From assembly GCF_003121405.1 (NCBI RefSeq), contig NZ_QBUY01000012.1:62001-126000 (forward strand): DNA of 64,000 bases. The letters run 5' to 3'. The first letter of the stretch is position 1, and every line of letters begins with the position of its first letter. The stretch comes from Paraburkholderia sp. C35. GTDB lineage: Bacteria > Pseudomonadota > Gammaproteobacteria > Burkholderiales > Burkholderiaceae. The notes beneath the pieces are model-generated. The model saw only the letters and a program-made list of their open reading frames with translations. It was not told where the DNA came from and did not search any database. The translations under genes were made by a program, and so were the position numbers. Positions 8,424 through 16,869 of the stretch are shown here, piece by piece.

Positions 8424-9769
8424 GCGACACGGCTGCCGCCACCTATCTGGGTCACGCGGCGCGCGTGCGGGTGATCGCCTGCCACGAATGCGACCTGCTG
8501 CAGCGCGAGAGCGACGTGCCGGCCGAAGGCGTGCTGCGCTGCTGCCGCTGCCGCGCCACGCTGTACCGGCGTCACGCCGACAGCCTCGATCGCACGCTGG
8601 CTTATGCGCTCGCCGCATGCGTGCTGTGGGTCGTGTCGAATGCGTTTCCGATCGTCGGTCTGTCGGTGAACGGCGATCTGGTCGAAACGACTATGTTCGG
8701 CGCCGTGCGCGTGCTGTATCGCGACGGCATGTGGCCGCTCTCCGCACTGATCTTCATCACCACGATGCTGATGCCGGCGTGTCAGGCAGTGGGCCTCGTG
8801 TGGCTGCTGTTACCGTTGCGCCTCGGACGCACGCCGTTTCGTGCGGACGCCGTGTTTCGTGCGCTGCGCATCGCGCAGGAGTGGGGCATGACCGAGGTGC
8901 TGATTCTCGGCCTGCTGGTCGCGCTGGTGAAGCTCGCGCATATCGCCGCGGTGGTGACGGGGCCGGCGCTATGGTCGTTCGGCGCGCTGATGCTGACGCT
9001 TGCCGCCGCGGCGTCTGCCTTCGATACGCGCGACATGTGGGCGCGTCTCCAGGGCGTGCCCGATGCCGGCCCGGCGTTCGACGGCGACACGCCGTTCCCC
9101 GCCGCGACAGCGGCCGCGTGCGGCCTGTGCGTCTGCCACGACTGCGGGCTGCTGACGCGCGTCGCGCCCGCGCAGGCCCACGCAGAAAGCGACTACGCGA
9201 ATCCGCATGCCGCCATGCACCTGCCGCCGCATCCCACGCATTGCCCACGCTGCGGCGCGCATCTGCATCTGCGCAAGCCCGATAGCCTCGCGCGCACGTG
9301 GGCCTATCTGATCGCGGCCGTGATTCTCTATATCCCCGCGAACCTGCTGCCCGTGATGGACACCAGTTCGCTGTTCGGCGCGCAGAAAGACACCATCATG
9401 AGCGGCGTCGTGTATCTGTGGACTTCCGGTTCGTGGCCGCTCGCGGTGCTGGTGTTCATCGCGAGTATCGCGGTGCCGATGCTGAAGATTCTCGCCATCG
9501 GCTTTCTGGCGACGTCGGCGAATCTCCGCTCGAACTGGCAGCCGGATCAGCGCGCGCGTATCTACCGGATCGTCGAGCTGGTCGGGCGCTGGTCGATGCT
9601 CGACATCTACGTGATCGCCGTGCTCACGGCACTCGTGCAATTCAACGCGCTCGCGACCGTGCGCGCCGGGCCTGCGTCGATTGCGTTCGGCGCAGTCGTG
9701 GTGCTGACGATGTTCGCCGCGCTGTCGTTCGATCCGCGCCTCACCTGGGATGCGAGGAAAACCGAATGA
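8420..9769 (+). CDS. pqiA: PqiA-like integral membrane protein
   Basis: A 449-residue protein with two PqiA domains. Each opens with a zinc-ribbon-like pair of Cys motifs: Cys21/Cys24 with Cys41/Cys44 in the first, and CHDCG with HCPRCG in the second. Each domain is followed by several transmembrane helices (ALAACVLWVVSNAFPIVGL; AAVILYIPANLLPVMD). PqiA works with PqiB and PqiC in moving lipids between inner and outer membranes. The gene overlaps the channel gene before it and the pqiB gene after it by four bases each, so translation is probably coupled across the whole block. Confidence 0.93.
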   Translation: MSDTAAATYLGHAARVRVIACHECDLLQRESDVPAEGVLRCCRCRATLYRRHADSLDRTLAYALAACVLWVVSNAFPIVGLSVNGDLVETTMFGAVRVLYRDGMWPLSALIFITTMLMPACQAVGLVWLLLPLRLGRTPFRADAVFRALRIAQEWGMTEVLILGLLVALVKLAHIAAVVTGPALWSFGALMLTLAAAASAFDTRDMWARLQGVPDAGPAFDGDTPFPAATAAACGLCVCHDCGLLTRVAPAQAHAESDYANPHAAMHLPPHPTHCPRCGAHLHLRKPDSLARTWAYLIAAVILYIPANLLPVMDTSSLFGAQKDTIMSGVVYLWTSGSWPLAVLVFIASIAVPMLKILAIGFLATSANLRSNWQPDQRARIYRIVELVGRWSMLDIYVIAVLTALVQFNALATVRAGPASIAFGAVVVLTMFAALSFDPRLTWDARKTE

Positions 9770-11370
9770 GCAGGCCGCCCGAGCTACCCGACGCCGTTGT
9801 CGTGCCGCGCAAACGCTGGCGCATCCAGTGGATCTGGCTGGTGCCCGTAGTGGCCGTGCTGGTCGGTCTCTGGCTCGCGGTGCAGGCGGTGCTGTCGCAA
9901 GGACCGACCATCACGATCAGCTTCAAGACGGGGGAAGGACTCGAAGCGGGCAAGACCAAGATCAAGTTCAAGGAAGTGGATATTGGCGTGGTGAAGAAGG
10001 TGCCGCTGTCGAACGATTACCGCAGTGTGATCGCGACGGCGGAACTCACGCGCGATGCCACCAACATGCTGGTCGACGACACGCGCTTCTGGGTCGAGCG
10101 GCCGCGCGTGGCGGGCGGCAACGTGTCGGGCATCGGCACGCTGCTGTCGGGCGCGTTCATCGGCATGGATATCGGCCGTGCGAAGCAGGAGCGGCGCGAT
10201 TACACCGGACTCGAAACACCGCCTGTGTTCGCGAGCGACGTGCCGGGCCGCGAGTTCGTGCTGAAGGCGACCAATCTGGCGTCGCTCGATGTCGGCTCGC
10301 CTGTCTATTTCCGGCGTCTGCGCGTGGGCCAGGTGACGGCGTTCGAACTCGACAAGGATGGCGGCGGCATCACCATGCGCATCTTCGTGAACGCGCCCTA
10401 CGACCGCTACGTGAAGAGCGATTCGCGCTTCTGGGAAGCGGGCGGGATCGACGTCGCGCTCGGCACCGACGGTGTGAAGATCAACACGCAGTCGCTGGTG
10501 TCGATCCTGATCGGCGGGCTGGCGTTCGAAACGCCGGCGGCGTCGCTGGCTGAGGACGAAGCGCAGCCGCGCACGCCGTTCACGCTGTTCGCGACGCGCG
10601 CCGACGCGATGAAGGTGCAGGACCGTATCGTCGATACCTACGTGCTCAATTTCACAGAATCGGTGCGCGGCCTGACAGTCGGTGCGCCCGTCGATTTTCG
10701 CGGCCTCGTGCTCGGCGAGGTGTCGGCGATCTCGACGCGCTTCGATCCCGTCACAAAACAGATCAGTATTCCCGTCGAGATCAAGTTCTATCCTGAACGC
10801 TTCACGTCGCGCTATGCGGACGGCAAGCAGGATAGCGGGCGCGTGCAACGCGATCCGAAGGCTGTCGCGGATTTCCTCGTATCGCGCGGTTTCCGCGCGC
10901 AGCTGAAGACAGGCAGCCTGCTGACGGGCCAGCTGTATGTGTCGTTCGACTTTTTCCCGAACGCGCCAAAAGCGACCATCGACTGGAGCCGCACGCCGGC
11001 CGAGCTGCCGACCGAGCCTAGCGGTCTGCAATCGCTGCAGGAGTCGCTCAACCGGATCGTCGCGCGGCTCGACAAGCTGCCGCTCGAACAGATCGGCAAG
11101 AACGCACAGCAGACGCTCGCCGATGCGGGCACTCTGTTGCAGAGCCTCAACACGCAGCTCGTGCCGCAGGCGAAGAGCACGCTGTCGGCAGCGCAGAGCA
11201 CGCTCAACTCGGCCAACAGCGCGCTCGCGCCCGATTCGACGCTGCAGCAGGACACGAGCGATGCGATCCGCGAGCTGGCGCGCACGGCGGCATCGTTCCG
11301 CGCGCTCTCCGACTATCTGCAGCGCCATCCCGAGGCGCTGATCCGAGGCAAACAGGAGGACGGCAAGTGA
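9766..11370 (+). CDS. pqiB: PqiB-like MCE-domain protein
   Basis: A 534-residue protein with one N-terminal transmembrane helix (about residues 18-38, IWLVPVVAVLVGLWLAV) and three MCE (MlaD-like) repeats in the periplasm; the first begins at SQGPTITISFKTGEGLEAG and others contain SPVYFRRLRVGQV and APVDFRGLVLGEV. A coiled-coil-like tail rich in Leu, Gln and Ser follows. PqiB forms a periplasm-spanning tube for lipid transfer. The start is at 9766, overlapping the PqiA stop; an upstream extension in this frame is a shadow of the pqiA gene. Confidence 0.93.
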   Translation: MSRPPELPDAVVVPRKRWRIQWIWLVPVVAVLVGLWLAVQAVLSQGPTITISFKTGEGLEAGKTKIKFKEVDIGVVKKVPLSNDYRSVIATAELTRDATNMLVDDTRFWVERPRVAGGNVSGIGTLLSGAFIGMDIGRAKQERRDYTGLETPPVFASDVPGREFVLKATNLASLDVGSPVYFRRLRVGQVTAFELDKDGGGITMRIFVNAPYDRYVKSDSRFWEAGGIDVALGTDGVKINTQSLVSILIGGLAFETPAASLAEDEAQPRTPFTLFATRADAMKVQDRIVDTYVLNFTESVRGLTVGAPVDFRGLVLGEVSAISTRFDPVTKQISIPVEIKFYPERFTSRYADGKQDSGRVQRDPKAVADFLVSRGFRAQLKTGSLLTGQLYVSFDFFPNAPKATIDWSRTPAELPTEPSGLQSLQESLNRIVARLDKLPLEQIGKNAQQTLADAGTLLQSLNTQLVPQAKSTLSAAQSTLNSANSALAPDSTLQQDTSDAIRELARTAASFRALSDYLQRHPEALIRGKQEDGK

Positions 11371-11957
11371 AGCGATCCCTGCTCCCGCGCGCCGCATGCG
11401 TGTGCGTCGCTGCCGTGCTGGCCGGCTGCAGTTCGCCGCGCACGAACTTCTATACGTTGAACGCCGATTCGACGCTCCAGGCCGCGGGCGCGCCGGTCGC
11501 GGTGTCGGTCGTGGTCGGGCCGGTGACGGTGCCCGATCTCGTCGACCGGCCGCAACTGGTCACGCGCGTGTCGGGCAATGAAGTGAAGCTCAACGAGTTC
11601 GCGCGCTGGGGCGAGCCGCTCAAGAGCGGTGTCGCCGCTGTGATCGCCGCGGATCTCACGCGTCTGCTGGGTTCGCCGCGCGTGTCGGTGTCGTCGCAGA
11701 CGGTGGCGGGCACGGACGCGTACCGCGTGCGTGTCGATATCGTGCAGTTCGAATCGATACCCGGCGAGGCGGTCGCCGTCGACGCGCTGTGGACCGTGCG
11801 CGTGGCGGGCCGCGCGGACTTGCTGACGGGCCGCTCGACGGTGCGCGAGCCGGTGCAGGGCGCCGACGATACCGCACTCGTCGCTGCGCACAGCCGGGCA
11901 CTGGCAGCCGTGAGCCGCGACATCGCCGCGGCGATCCGGCGCACGCCGCCGGGCTGA
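11367..11957 (+). CDS. pqiC: PqiC-like outer-membrane lipoprotein (ABC-transport auxiliary domain)
   Basis: A 196-residue lipoprotein with lipobox LAGC (Cys21) and the family opening NFYTLNAD. The middle reads VGPVTVPDLVDRPQLVTRV, typical of the PqiC/YmbA family that anchors the PqiB tube at the outer membrane. It overlaps the PqiB stop by four bases and ends the block; the next gene, map, is 224 bases on. I see no clear hairpin terminator after it. Confidence 0.9.
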   Translation: MKRSLLPRAACVCVAAVLAGCSSPRTNFYTLNADSTLQAAGAPVAVSVVVGPVTVPDLVDRPQLVTRVSGNEVKLNEFARWGEPLKSGVAAVIAADLTRLLGSPRVSVSSQTVAGTDAYRVRVDIVQFESIPGEAVAVDALWTVRVAGRADLLTGRSTVREPVQGADDTALVAAHSRALAAVSRDIAAAIRRTPPG

Positions 11958-12041
11958 CGCACCGGGCCGAAGCAAGGACCACTGCAAGGGCCGCAGCACG
12001 GCGTGCTGCCGGCGCCGGGACTGCCGCCCGGGCAGACTCTG

Positions 12042-12047
12042 TACAAT
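12042..12047 (+). promoter_or_regulatory. Possible -10 element (TACAAT) before map
   Basis: TACAAT lies about 135 bases before the map start, in the gap after pqiC. No convincing -35 hexamer stands at the right distance, so this is a weak candidate. Confidence 0.2.
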
Positions 12048-12181
12048 GGCCTGATCGACAACCGCACGCATGGCTGCGCTGCGGGCCATTCCGTGCCGGG
12101 CGCGCCGCGCCCCGACACGCACGACGGACGCCCGCCTGATCGCACGAAGCCGCGCCATGCATGCCGCCTACGCTTTTCGAC

Positions 12182-12967
12182 ATGGCCATCACCTACAAGA
12201 CTCCCGAAGACATCGCGCGCCTGCGCATCTCAGGCCGGCTCGCCGCCGACGTGCTCGCCATGATCGGCGAGCATGTGAAGCCCGGCATCTCGACGGGCGA
12301 ACTCGACGCCATCTGCCACGACTACATCGTCAATACGCAGAAAGCGATCGCCGCGAACGTCGGCTACATGGGCTTTCCGAAGACGGTCTGCACGTCGGTG
12401 AATTCCGTCGTGTGCCACGGCATTCCCGACCGCAGCGAGATCCTCAAGGACGGCGACATCATCAATATCGACGTAGCCGTCATCAAGGACGGCTACTTCG
12501 GCGACACCAGCCGCATGTACACGGTCGGCGAGCCGAGCCCGGTCGCGCGCCAGCTGATCGACACGACGTATGAAGCGATGCTCGAAGGCATTCGCCAGGT
12601 GAAGCCGGGCGCGACGCTCGGCGACGTCGGCCATGCGATCCAGAAGGTCGCCCAGCGCGAAGGCTTTTCGATCGTGCGCGACTACTGCGGGCACGGCATC
12701 GGCAAGGTCTATCACGAAGATCCGCAGGTGCTGCATTACGGCCAGCCGGGGCAGGGCGTACGCCTGAAGCCGGGCATGGTGTTCACCATCGAGCCGATGA
12801 TCAACGCGGGCCGTGCCGGCACGACGGTGATGCGCGATGGCTGGACGGTGGTCACCAAGGACCGCTCGCTGTCCGCGCAATGGGAGCACATGGTCGCCGT
12901 CACCGACGACGGCTACGAGCTGCTCACGCCGTGGCCCGATGGCACGGGAAGCTACGCAGCACCCTAA
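12182..12967 (+). CDS. map: Methionine aminopeptidase, type I
   Basis: A 261-residue enzyme that removes the initiator methionine from new proteins in the cytoplasm. All five metal ligands are present by position: Asp97, Asp108, His171, Glu204 and Glu235, and the substrate-binding His79 is in VVCHG. I chose ATG at 12182 (MAITYKTPED) because family members start this way; an in-frame ATG at 12161 would add seven residues, and neither start has a strong ribosome site. It stands alone, away from rpsB where many bacteria carry map, so a second copy elsewhere in the genome is plausible. Confidence 0.92.
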   Translation: MAITYKTPEDIARLRISGRLAADVLAMIGEHVKPGISTGELDAICHDYIVNTQKAIAANVGYMGFPKTVCTSVNSVVCHGIPDRSEILKDGDIINIDVAVIKDGYFGDTSRMYTVGEPSPVARQLIDTTYEAMLEGIRQVKPGATLGDVGHAIQKVAQREGFSIVRDYCGHGIGKVYHEDPQVLHYGQPGQGVRLKPGMVFTIEPMINAGRAGTTVMRDGWTVVTKDRSLSAQWEHMVAVTDDGYELLTPWPDGTGSYAAP

Positions 12968-13191
12968 GGCCGATCGTCCACACGCCTTGCCCGCGCATGG
13001 CCTTCGATGCGATGCAACACGCGAAACGCCGATGCGTGCCGCGTTTGCGCTCGCCTGTCAACCCGTGCGCGCTGGCTCGCACTGCGCCGAATTAAAGATT
13101 TGACTCAGGCGCCCGTTCGGTTAAAGCTACGCGCTAACGCTTCACCCGGATGACAAAAGGGTTTTCAAGGATTTAAGGGATTGTCGACCGC

Positions 13192-13734
13192 ATGAGTCCT
13201 TCACTGACCGTTCGCCGTATCGCAGCCGATCAGGGCGCTGTCTTCCGTGAGCTTCGTACTGCGTCGCTACGCGAAGCGCCGTACGCGTTCGGCGACACGC
13301 TGGAAGAAGCGTTATCGGCCGATGCGTCCACGTTCGAAGAGACGGCCGCGCGGCATGCCACGTCTGCCGCGTCGACCTCGTTCATCCTGTACACGGAAGG
13401 GCATCCCGCCGGCCTGATCGGCGCGTGCTTCGAAGATGCGCCATCGCATCGGGCGTTCGTCAGCGAGTTATGGGTCGCGCCTGCCGTGCGGCATCTGCGT
13501 GGCGGCGAACTGCTCGTCAACACGGCGAGCGGCTGGCTTGCGGGCTCGGGCGCCACGGAAATCTACGCGTGGATCGCCGACGAGAACCGCAACGCCATGC
13601 GCTTCTACGAGCGTCTCGGCTTCGGCCCGACGGGCGAGCACGAGCGTATCGCGCGTGCGCCGGACCAGTTTCAGACGCTGCTCGTACGGCACGTCCCGCA
13701 ACTGCAGGACGCGGACGAGACCACGCACGAGTAG
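13192..13734 (+). CDS. GNAT-family N-acetyltransferase
   Basis: A 180-residue acetyltransferase of the GNAT fold. The core is visible in order: the strand before the cofactor loop (HRAFVSELWVAPAVR), a loop replacing the classical Q/RxxGxG/A (HLRGGELLVN), and the C-terminal AWIADENRNAMRFYERLGF motif that is nearly diagnostic for the family. The substrate cannot be told. The gene is separated by 224 bases from map and 200 bases from minC, so it is probably its own transcription unit. Confidence 0.88.
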   Translation: MSPSLTVRRIAADQGAVFRELRTASLREAPYAFGDTLEEALSADASTFEETAARHATSAASTSFILYTEGHPAGLIGACFEDAPSHRAFVSELWVAPAVRHLRGGELLVNTASGWLAGSGATEIYAWIADENRNAMRFYERLGFGPTGEHERIARAPDQFQTLLVRHVPQLQDADETTHE

Positions 13735-13904
13735 ACCCGCAAGACGGCGTCCTTGCCGTCGCCCGTGGCGTTCCTGCACTTCGTGAACGCCCGTCTTTCC
13801 CACTTTTTGTCGATCTGTCCGCCCCGAGGACAGTACGCGCGCGGCAATTTCCTGTCGCGTGAAGGCTTATTGGCAAAAAAGCTCACCGTTCGCCTGGACG
13901 CCTG

Positions 13905-13910
13905 TAAAAT
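13905..13910 (+). promoter_or_regulatory. Possible -10 element (TAAAAT) before minC
   Basis: TAAAAT lies 25 bases before the minC start, in a locally AT-rich stretch following GC-rich DNA. No good -35 hexamer is visible at 16-18 bases. Confidence 0.25.
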
Positions 13911-13934
13911 ACGCAAAATTTTTTGCCGAACGCT

Positions 13935-14732
13935 ATGTCGCCCAGGAAATCGCCATTTTTTGAACTGCGCAGTGGCGCGGTCGACACGCTGCTGTTTGTC
14001 GTCAAGACGACCAACCTCGAAGAGATGCGTGCCGAGCTGAACCGGCGCTTCGAGGCGACGCCCGAATTCTTCGCGAACGACACGGTAGCCATCGACGTGC
14101 GCCGTCTGGCCGAAAACGAGCGCGTGCCGCTCGCGGAGATCGCGAAGCTGCTGGACAGCGTGCGCATGCGTCCCATCGGCGTCGTGGCCGATAGCGCGCA
14201 GCACGCATGGGCGAACGAAGCCGGCTTGCCGCTGCTCGATGCACGCGATCCGCGCGCCAGCAAGAGCAATGGCGACGAGAGCGAAGAAGCCAGATCTTCG
14301 GCAAAAACAGACACGGAGACGGCAGCGGTTGCAGCTGCGCCCGAGCCGGAATCCGCCGCATCAGACGCGGCCGAACCAGTGCGCATCGGCACCTCGTCGC
14401 AGACCATGGTGGTCGACAAGCCGCTGCGTTCGGGCCAGCGCATCTACGCGAAGGGCGATCTCGTCGTGCTCGGCATGGTGAGCAACGGCGCCGAAGTGAT
14501 CGCAGAAGGCAACATCCATATTTACGCGCCGTTGCGCGGCCGCGCACTCGCGGGCGTGCATGGCAATCACGACGCGCGCATTTTCTGCACGTGCCTCGAA
14601 GCCGAACTGATCTCGATCGCGGGCAGCTACCGCACGGCCGAGAACCCGCTGCCTGCCGACGTGCACGGCAAGCCGGTGCAGATCTGGCTCGAAGAAGAAA
14701 AGCTGATGATCGAACCGTTGCGGCTCACCTGA
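13935..14732 (+). CDS. minC: Septum site-determining protein MinC
   Basis: A 265-residue inhibitor of FtsZ assembly. The N-terminal domain starts [16 protein letters not shown]; an acidic, Ala-rich linker covers about residues 105-150; and the C-terminal beta-helical MinC domain carries [34 protein letters not shown] and a [14 protein letters not shown] stretch that binds MinD. The ATG at 13935 (MSPRKS) is preferred to an in-frame TTG at 13923. minD follows after 89 bases, and minE after it, giving the standard division-site operon. Confidence 0.95.
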   Translation: MSPRKSPFFELRSGAVDTLLFVVKTTNLEEMRAELNRRFEATPEFFANDTVAIDVRRLAENERVPLAEIAKLLDSVRMRPIGVVADSAQHAWANEAGLPLLDARDPRASKSNGDESEEARSSAKTDTETAAVAAAPEPESAASDAAEPVRIGTSSQTMVVDKPLRSGQRIYAKGDLVVLGMVSNGAEVIAEGNIHIYAPLRGRALAGVHGNHDARIFCTCLEAELISIAGSYRTAENPLPADVHGKPVQIWLEEEKLMIEPLRLT

Positions 14733-14821
14733 CGCGTGTGCCGCGCATGCAGTGTGCGCGCTGCGCGATGGAACTCCCGCCGGACTCAATAGACGAATTG
14801 ACGAACACAAGGTAAAGGGTA

Positions 14822-15637
14822 ATGGCAAAAATCATTGTGGTGACTTCGGGCAAGGGTGGCGTAGGCAAGACGACCACGAGCGCGAGCTTTGCCTCCGCGC
14901 TCGCATTGCGCGGTGCGAAAACGGCCGTGATCGATTTCGACGTCGGCCTGCGCAATCTCGATCTCATCATGGGTTGCGAGCGCCGCGTGGTGTACGACCT
15001 GATCAACGTGATCCAGGGCGAAGCCAACCTGAACCAGGCGCTGATCAAGGACAAGAAGTGCGAGAACCTGTTCATTCTTCCGGCCTCGCAGACGCGCGAT
15101 AAAGACGCGCTGACGATGGAAGGCGTCGAGAAGGTCATCAACGATCTGATCGCGATGGACTTCGAATACATCGTGTGCGATTCGCCGGCAGGTATCGAAT
15201 CGGGCGCGCTGCTCGCGATGCATTTCGCCGATGAAGCGCTGATCGTGACGAACCCGGAAGTGTCGTCGGTGCGCGCCTCGGACCGCATTCTCGGCATCCT
15301 GTCGTCGAAGACCAAGCGTGCGATCGAAGGTAAGGACCCGATCAAGGAACACCTGCTGATCACGCGTTACAACCCGAAGCGTGTGAGCGAAGGCGAAATG
15401 CTGTCGCTCACCGACATCCAGGAAATCCTGCGTATCGACCTGATCGGCGTGATTCCGGAATCGGAAGCCGTGCTGCACGCGGCGAACCAGGGCTTGCCGG
15501 CTGTGCACCTCGACGGCACCGATGTCGCCGAAGCGTACAAGGATGTCGTGTCGCGTTTCCTCGGCGAGCAGAAGTCGCTTCGCTTTACCGATTACCAGAA
15601 GCCGGGCCTGTTGCAGCGCCTCTTCGGCACCAAGTAA
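14822..15637 (+). CDS. minD: Septum site-determining ATPase MinD
   Basis: A 271-residue ParA-type ATPase that binds the membrane and recruits MinC, and oscillates with MinE. The deviant Walker A motif is GKGGVGKTT (10-18) with the signature Lys11; DFDVGLRNLDLIMG and CDSPAGIESGA are the switch and Walker B parts. The C-terminal GLLQRLFGTK is the amphipathic membrane-targeting helix. An AAGG ribosome site stands just before the ATG. Length and layout are standard. Confidence 0.97.
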   Translation: MAKIIVVTSGKGGVGKTTTSASFASALALRGAKTAVIDFDVGLRNLDLIMGCERRVVYDLINVIQGEANLNQALIKDKKCENLFILPASQTRDKDALTMEGVEKVINDLIAMDFEYIVCDSPAGIESGALLAMHFADEALIVTNPEVSSVRASDRILGILSSKTKRAIEGKDPIKEHLLITRYNPKRVSEGEMLSLTDIQEILRIDLIGVIPESEAVLHAANQGLPAVHLDGTDVAEAYKDVVSRFLGEQKSLRFTDYQKPGLLQRLFGTK

Positions 15638-15652
15638 AGGGAGGCGCATCTG

Positions 15653-15907
15653 ATGTCGATTCTTTCGTTTTTGCTGGGCGAGAAGAAGAAGTCCGCGTCG
15701 ATAGCGAAGGAACGCCTGCAGCTGATCATCGCGCATGAGCGCGTGGGCGGCAAAGCGCCCGCCGATTATCTGCCTGCGTTGCAACGCGAGCTCGTCGCTG
15801 TGATTTCGAAGTACGTGAAGATTTCGGACGACGATATCCGCGTGAATCTCGAACGTCACGACGACCTCGAAGTGCTCGAGGTCAAGATCGAGATTCCGCA
15901 GGCCTGA
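15653..15907 (+). CDS. minE: Cell division topological specificity factor MinE
   Basis: An 84-residue MinE. The N-terminus ([20 protein letters not shown]) is the membrane-binding and MinD-stimulating part (LQLIIAHER), and the C-terminal half ([17 protein letters not shown]) is the dimerising topological-specificity domain. It starts 15 bases after minD behind a GGGAGG ribosome site. A hairpin about 50 bases downstream may end the operon. Confidence 0.96.
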   Translation: MSILSFLLGEKKKSASIAKERLQLIIAHERVGGKAPADYLPALQRELVAVISKYVKISDDDIRVNLERHDDLEVLEVKIEIPQA

Positions 15908-16218
15908 GCGGTCTGTCGTTGTTCGCTTCCCGCTTTAGCTGAATATCTGCCTGACGCGTGCCACTGTCATACAGTGGCGCGCGTTGTCATGTGCGCGTTT
16001 CGAGCGCGTCTCAAGCGCGTCTCTTCGCTGCCTTCCTTTGCGGACTTCTTCCGCATGTCCTTCGCGGTGCTCTGCCGCCCATCCTCCGAAATAATCCGTT
16101 GCACTTGAGGGCATGCCGTTACACGGCGCCTGTCAGCTATTTCGTCACCTCGCGCATTGAACCGTCAACGCCGTCATTCGGTGCTGACACAGAGTTTCAA
16201 AACACAAGGGGTGAAAAC
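15908..16218. other. Gene-free stretch between minE and the YXWGXW gene
   Basis: Apart from the hairpin at 15955-15983 I see no gene or RNA. It presumably carries the promoter of the downstream secreted protein. Confidence 0.5.
15955..15983 (+). terminator. Hairpin after minE, possible terminator
   Basis: GCCACTGT (15960-15967) pairs with ACAGTGGC (15971-15978) around a three-base loop, extended by CGCG on both sides (15955-15958 and 15980-15983). There is no U-run after it, so intrinsic termination is uncertain. Confidence 0.35.
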
Positions 16219-16533
16219 ATGAACAAGTCGATTCGTTTGCTGGCAGCGTCTGCAGTGCTCGTGATGTCTGGTTTGTCCGCTATCTCGTCGGCTTCGGCTG
16301 CTGAGGTGATCGTGGTCGCGCCGTCCGCGCCGCCCGTCGAACGCTTCGAGGCCGTGCCTGCACCGCGTGTGGGCTACGTGTGGGACAAGGGCCACTGGCG
16401 TTGGGATCATGGCCGCTATGCATGGGTGCCGGGCCACTGGCAAGCCGAGCGCGTCGGCTTTCACTGGGTGCCCGGCCACTGGGTCGCGCATGGTCCGAAC
16501 TGGCATTGGGTTCAAGGCCACTGGGCGGCCTGA
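16219..16533 (+). CDS. Secreted YXWGXW-repeat-like protein
   Basis: A 104-residue protein with a signal peptide ending near SSASAAEV (residues 1-32). The mature part consists of repeated Trp/Gly/His units: VWDKGHWRWD, YAWVPGHW, FHWVPGHW and WHWVQGHW. This pattern matches the YXWGXW family of small exported proteins of unknown role. The ATG at 16219 gives the signal peptide at its N-terminus; the long in-frame extension upstream does not look coding. A similar envelope gene, a tiny lipoprotein, follows after 123 bases. Confidence 0.8.
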   Translation: MNKSIRLLAASAVLVMSGLSAISSASAAEVIVVAPSAPPVERFEAVPAPRVGYVWDKGHWRWDHGRYAWVPGHWQAERVGFHWVPGHWVAHGPNWHWVQGHWAA

Positions 16534-16656
16534 CGTGTAAGTGATCATCGAACGGGTAGCGATGACGCGTGCTGAACGCATCGCGCGCGGCTGTCGGCCC
16601 GTTCACGCTACGCGCCCAAGAGCGCGGTTATCCGCAACCATCAAGGGAGCTGTCAC

Positions 16657-16770
16657 ATGAAAAAAAGAACCTTGCTCGCGATCGTCGCGATGGCGATCAC
16701 GTTGGCTGGTTGCGTCGTCGTACCGGCGCGACCGGTGTACTACCATCCGGTTGGTGTTGTCGTGTATTGA
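16657..16770 (+). CDS. Tiny lipoprotein (37 aa)
   Basis: A 37-residue reading frame with an AAGGGAG ribosome site at 16643-16649. MKKRTLLAIVAMAITLAGC is a full lipoprotein signal with lipobox LAGC (Cys19), leaving a mature peptide of only 19 residues (CVVVPARPVYYHPVGVVVY). A second gene of the same length and plan lies at 20216-20329 (Cys followed by IVVP and a Tyr/His-rich end), so these are likely paralogues. No function is known to me. Confidence 0.7.
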   Translation: MKKRTLLAIVAMAITLAGCVVVPARPVYYHPVGVVVY

Positions 16771-16869
16771 TGAATGGGGAGGTCGGGGGCGGCTGTTTTT
16801 TTCAGCTGCACCCCGATTTTTTACGGGTTTGGCTTGATGGTTGATGGCTTTGCTGCGACCGTCTCGAAC

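Noticed and set aside
9784..11397. 537-codon minus-strand frame over pqiB
   Set aside because: Mirrors the pqiB gene, no signal peptide, no ribosome site and composition of a shadow frame.
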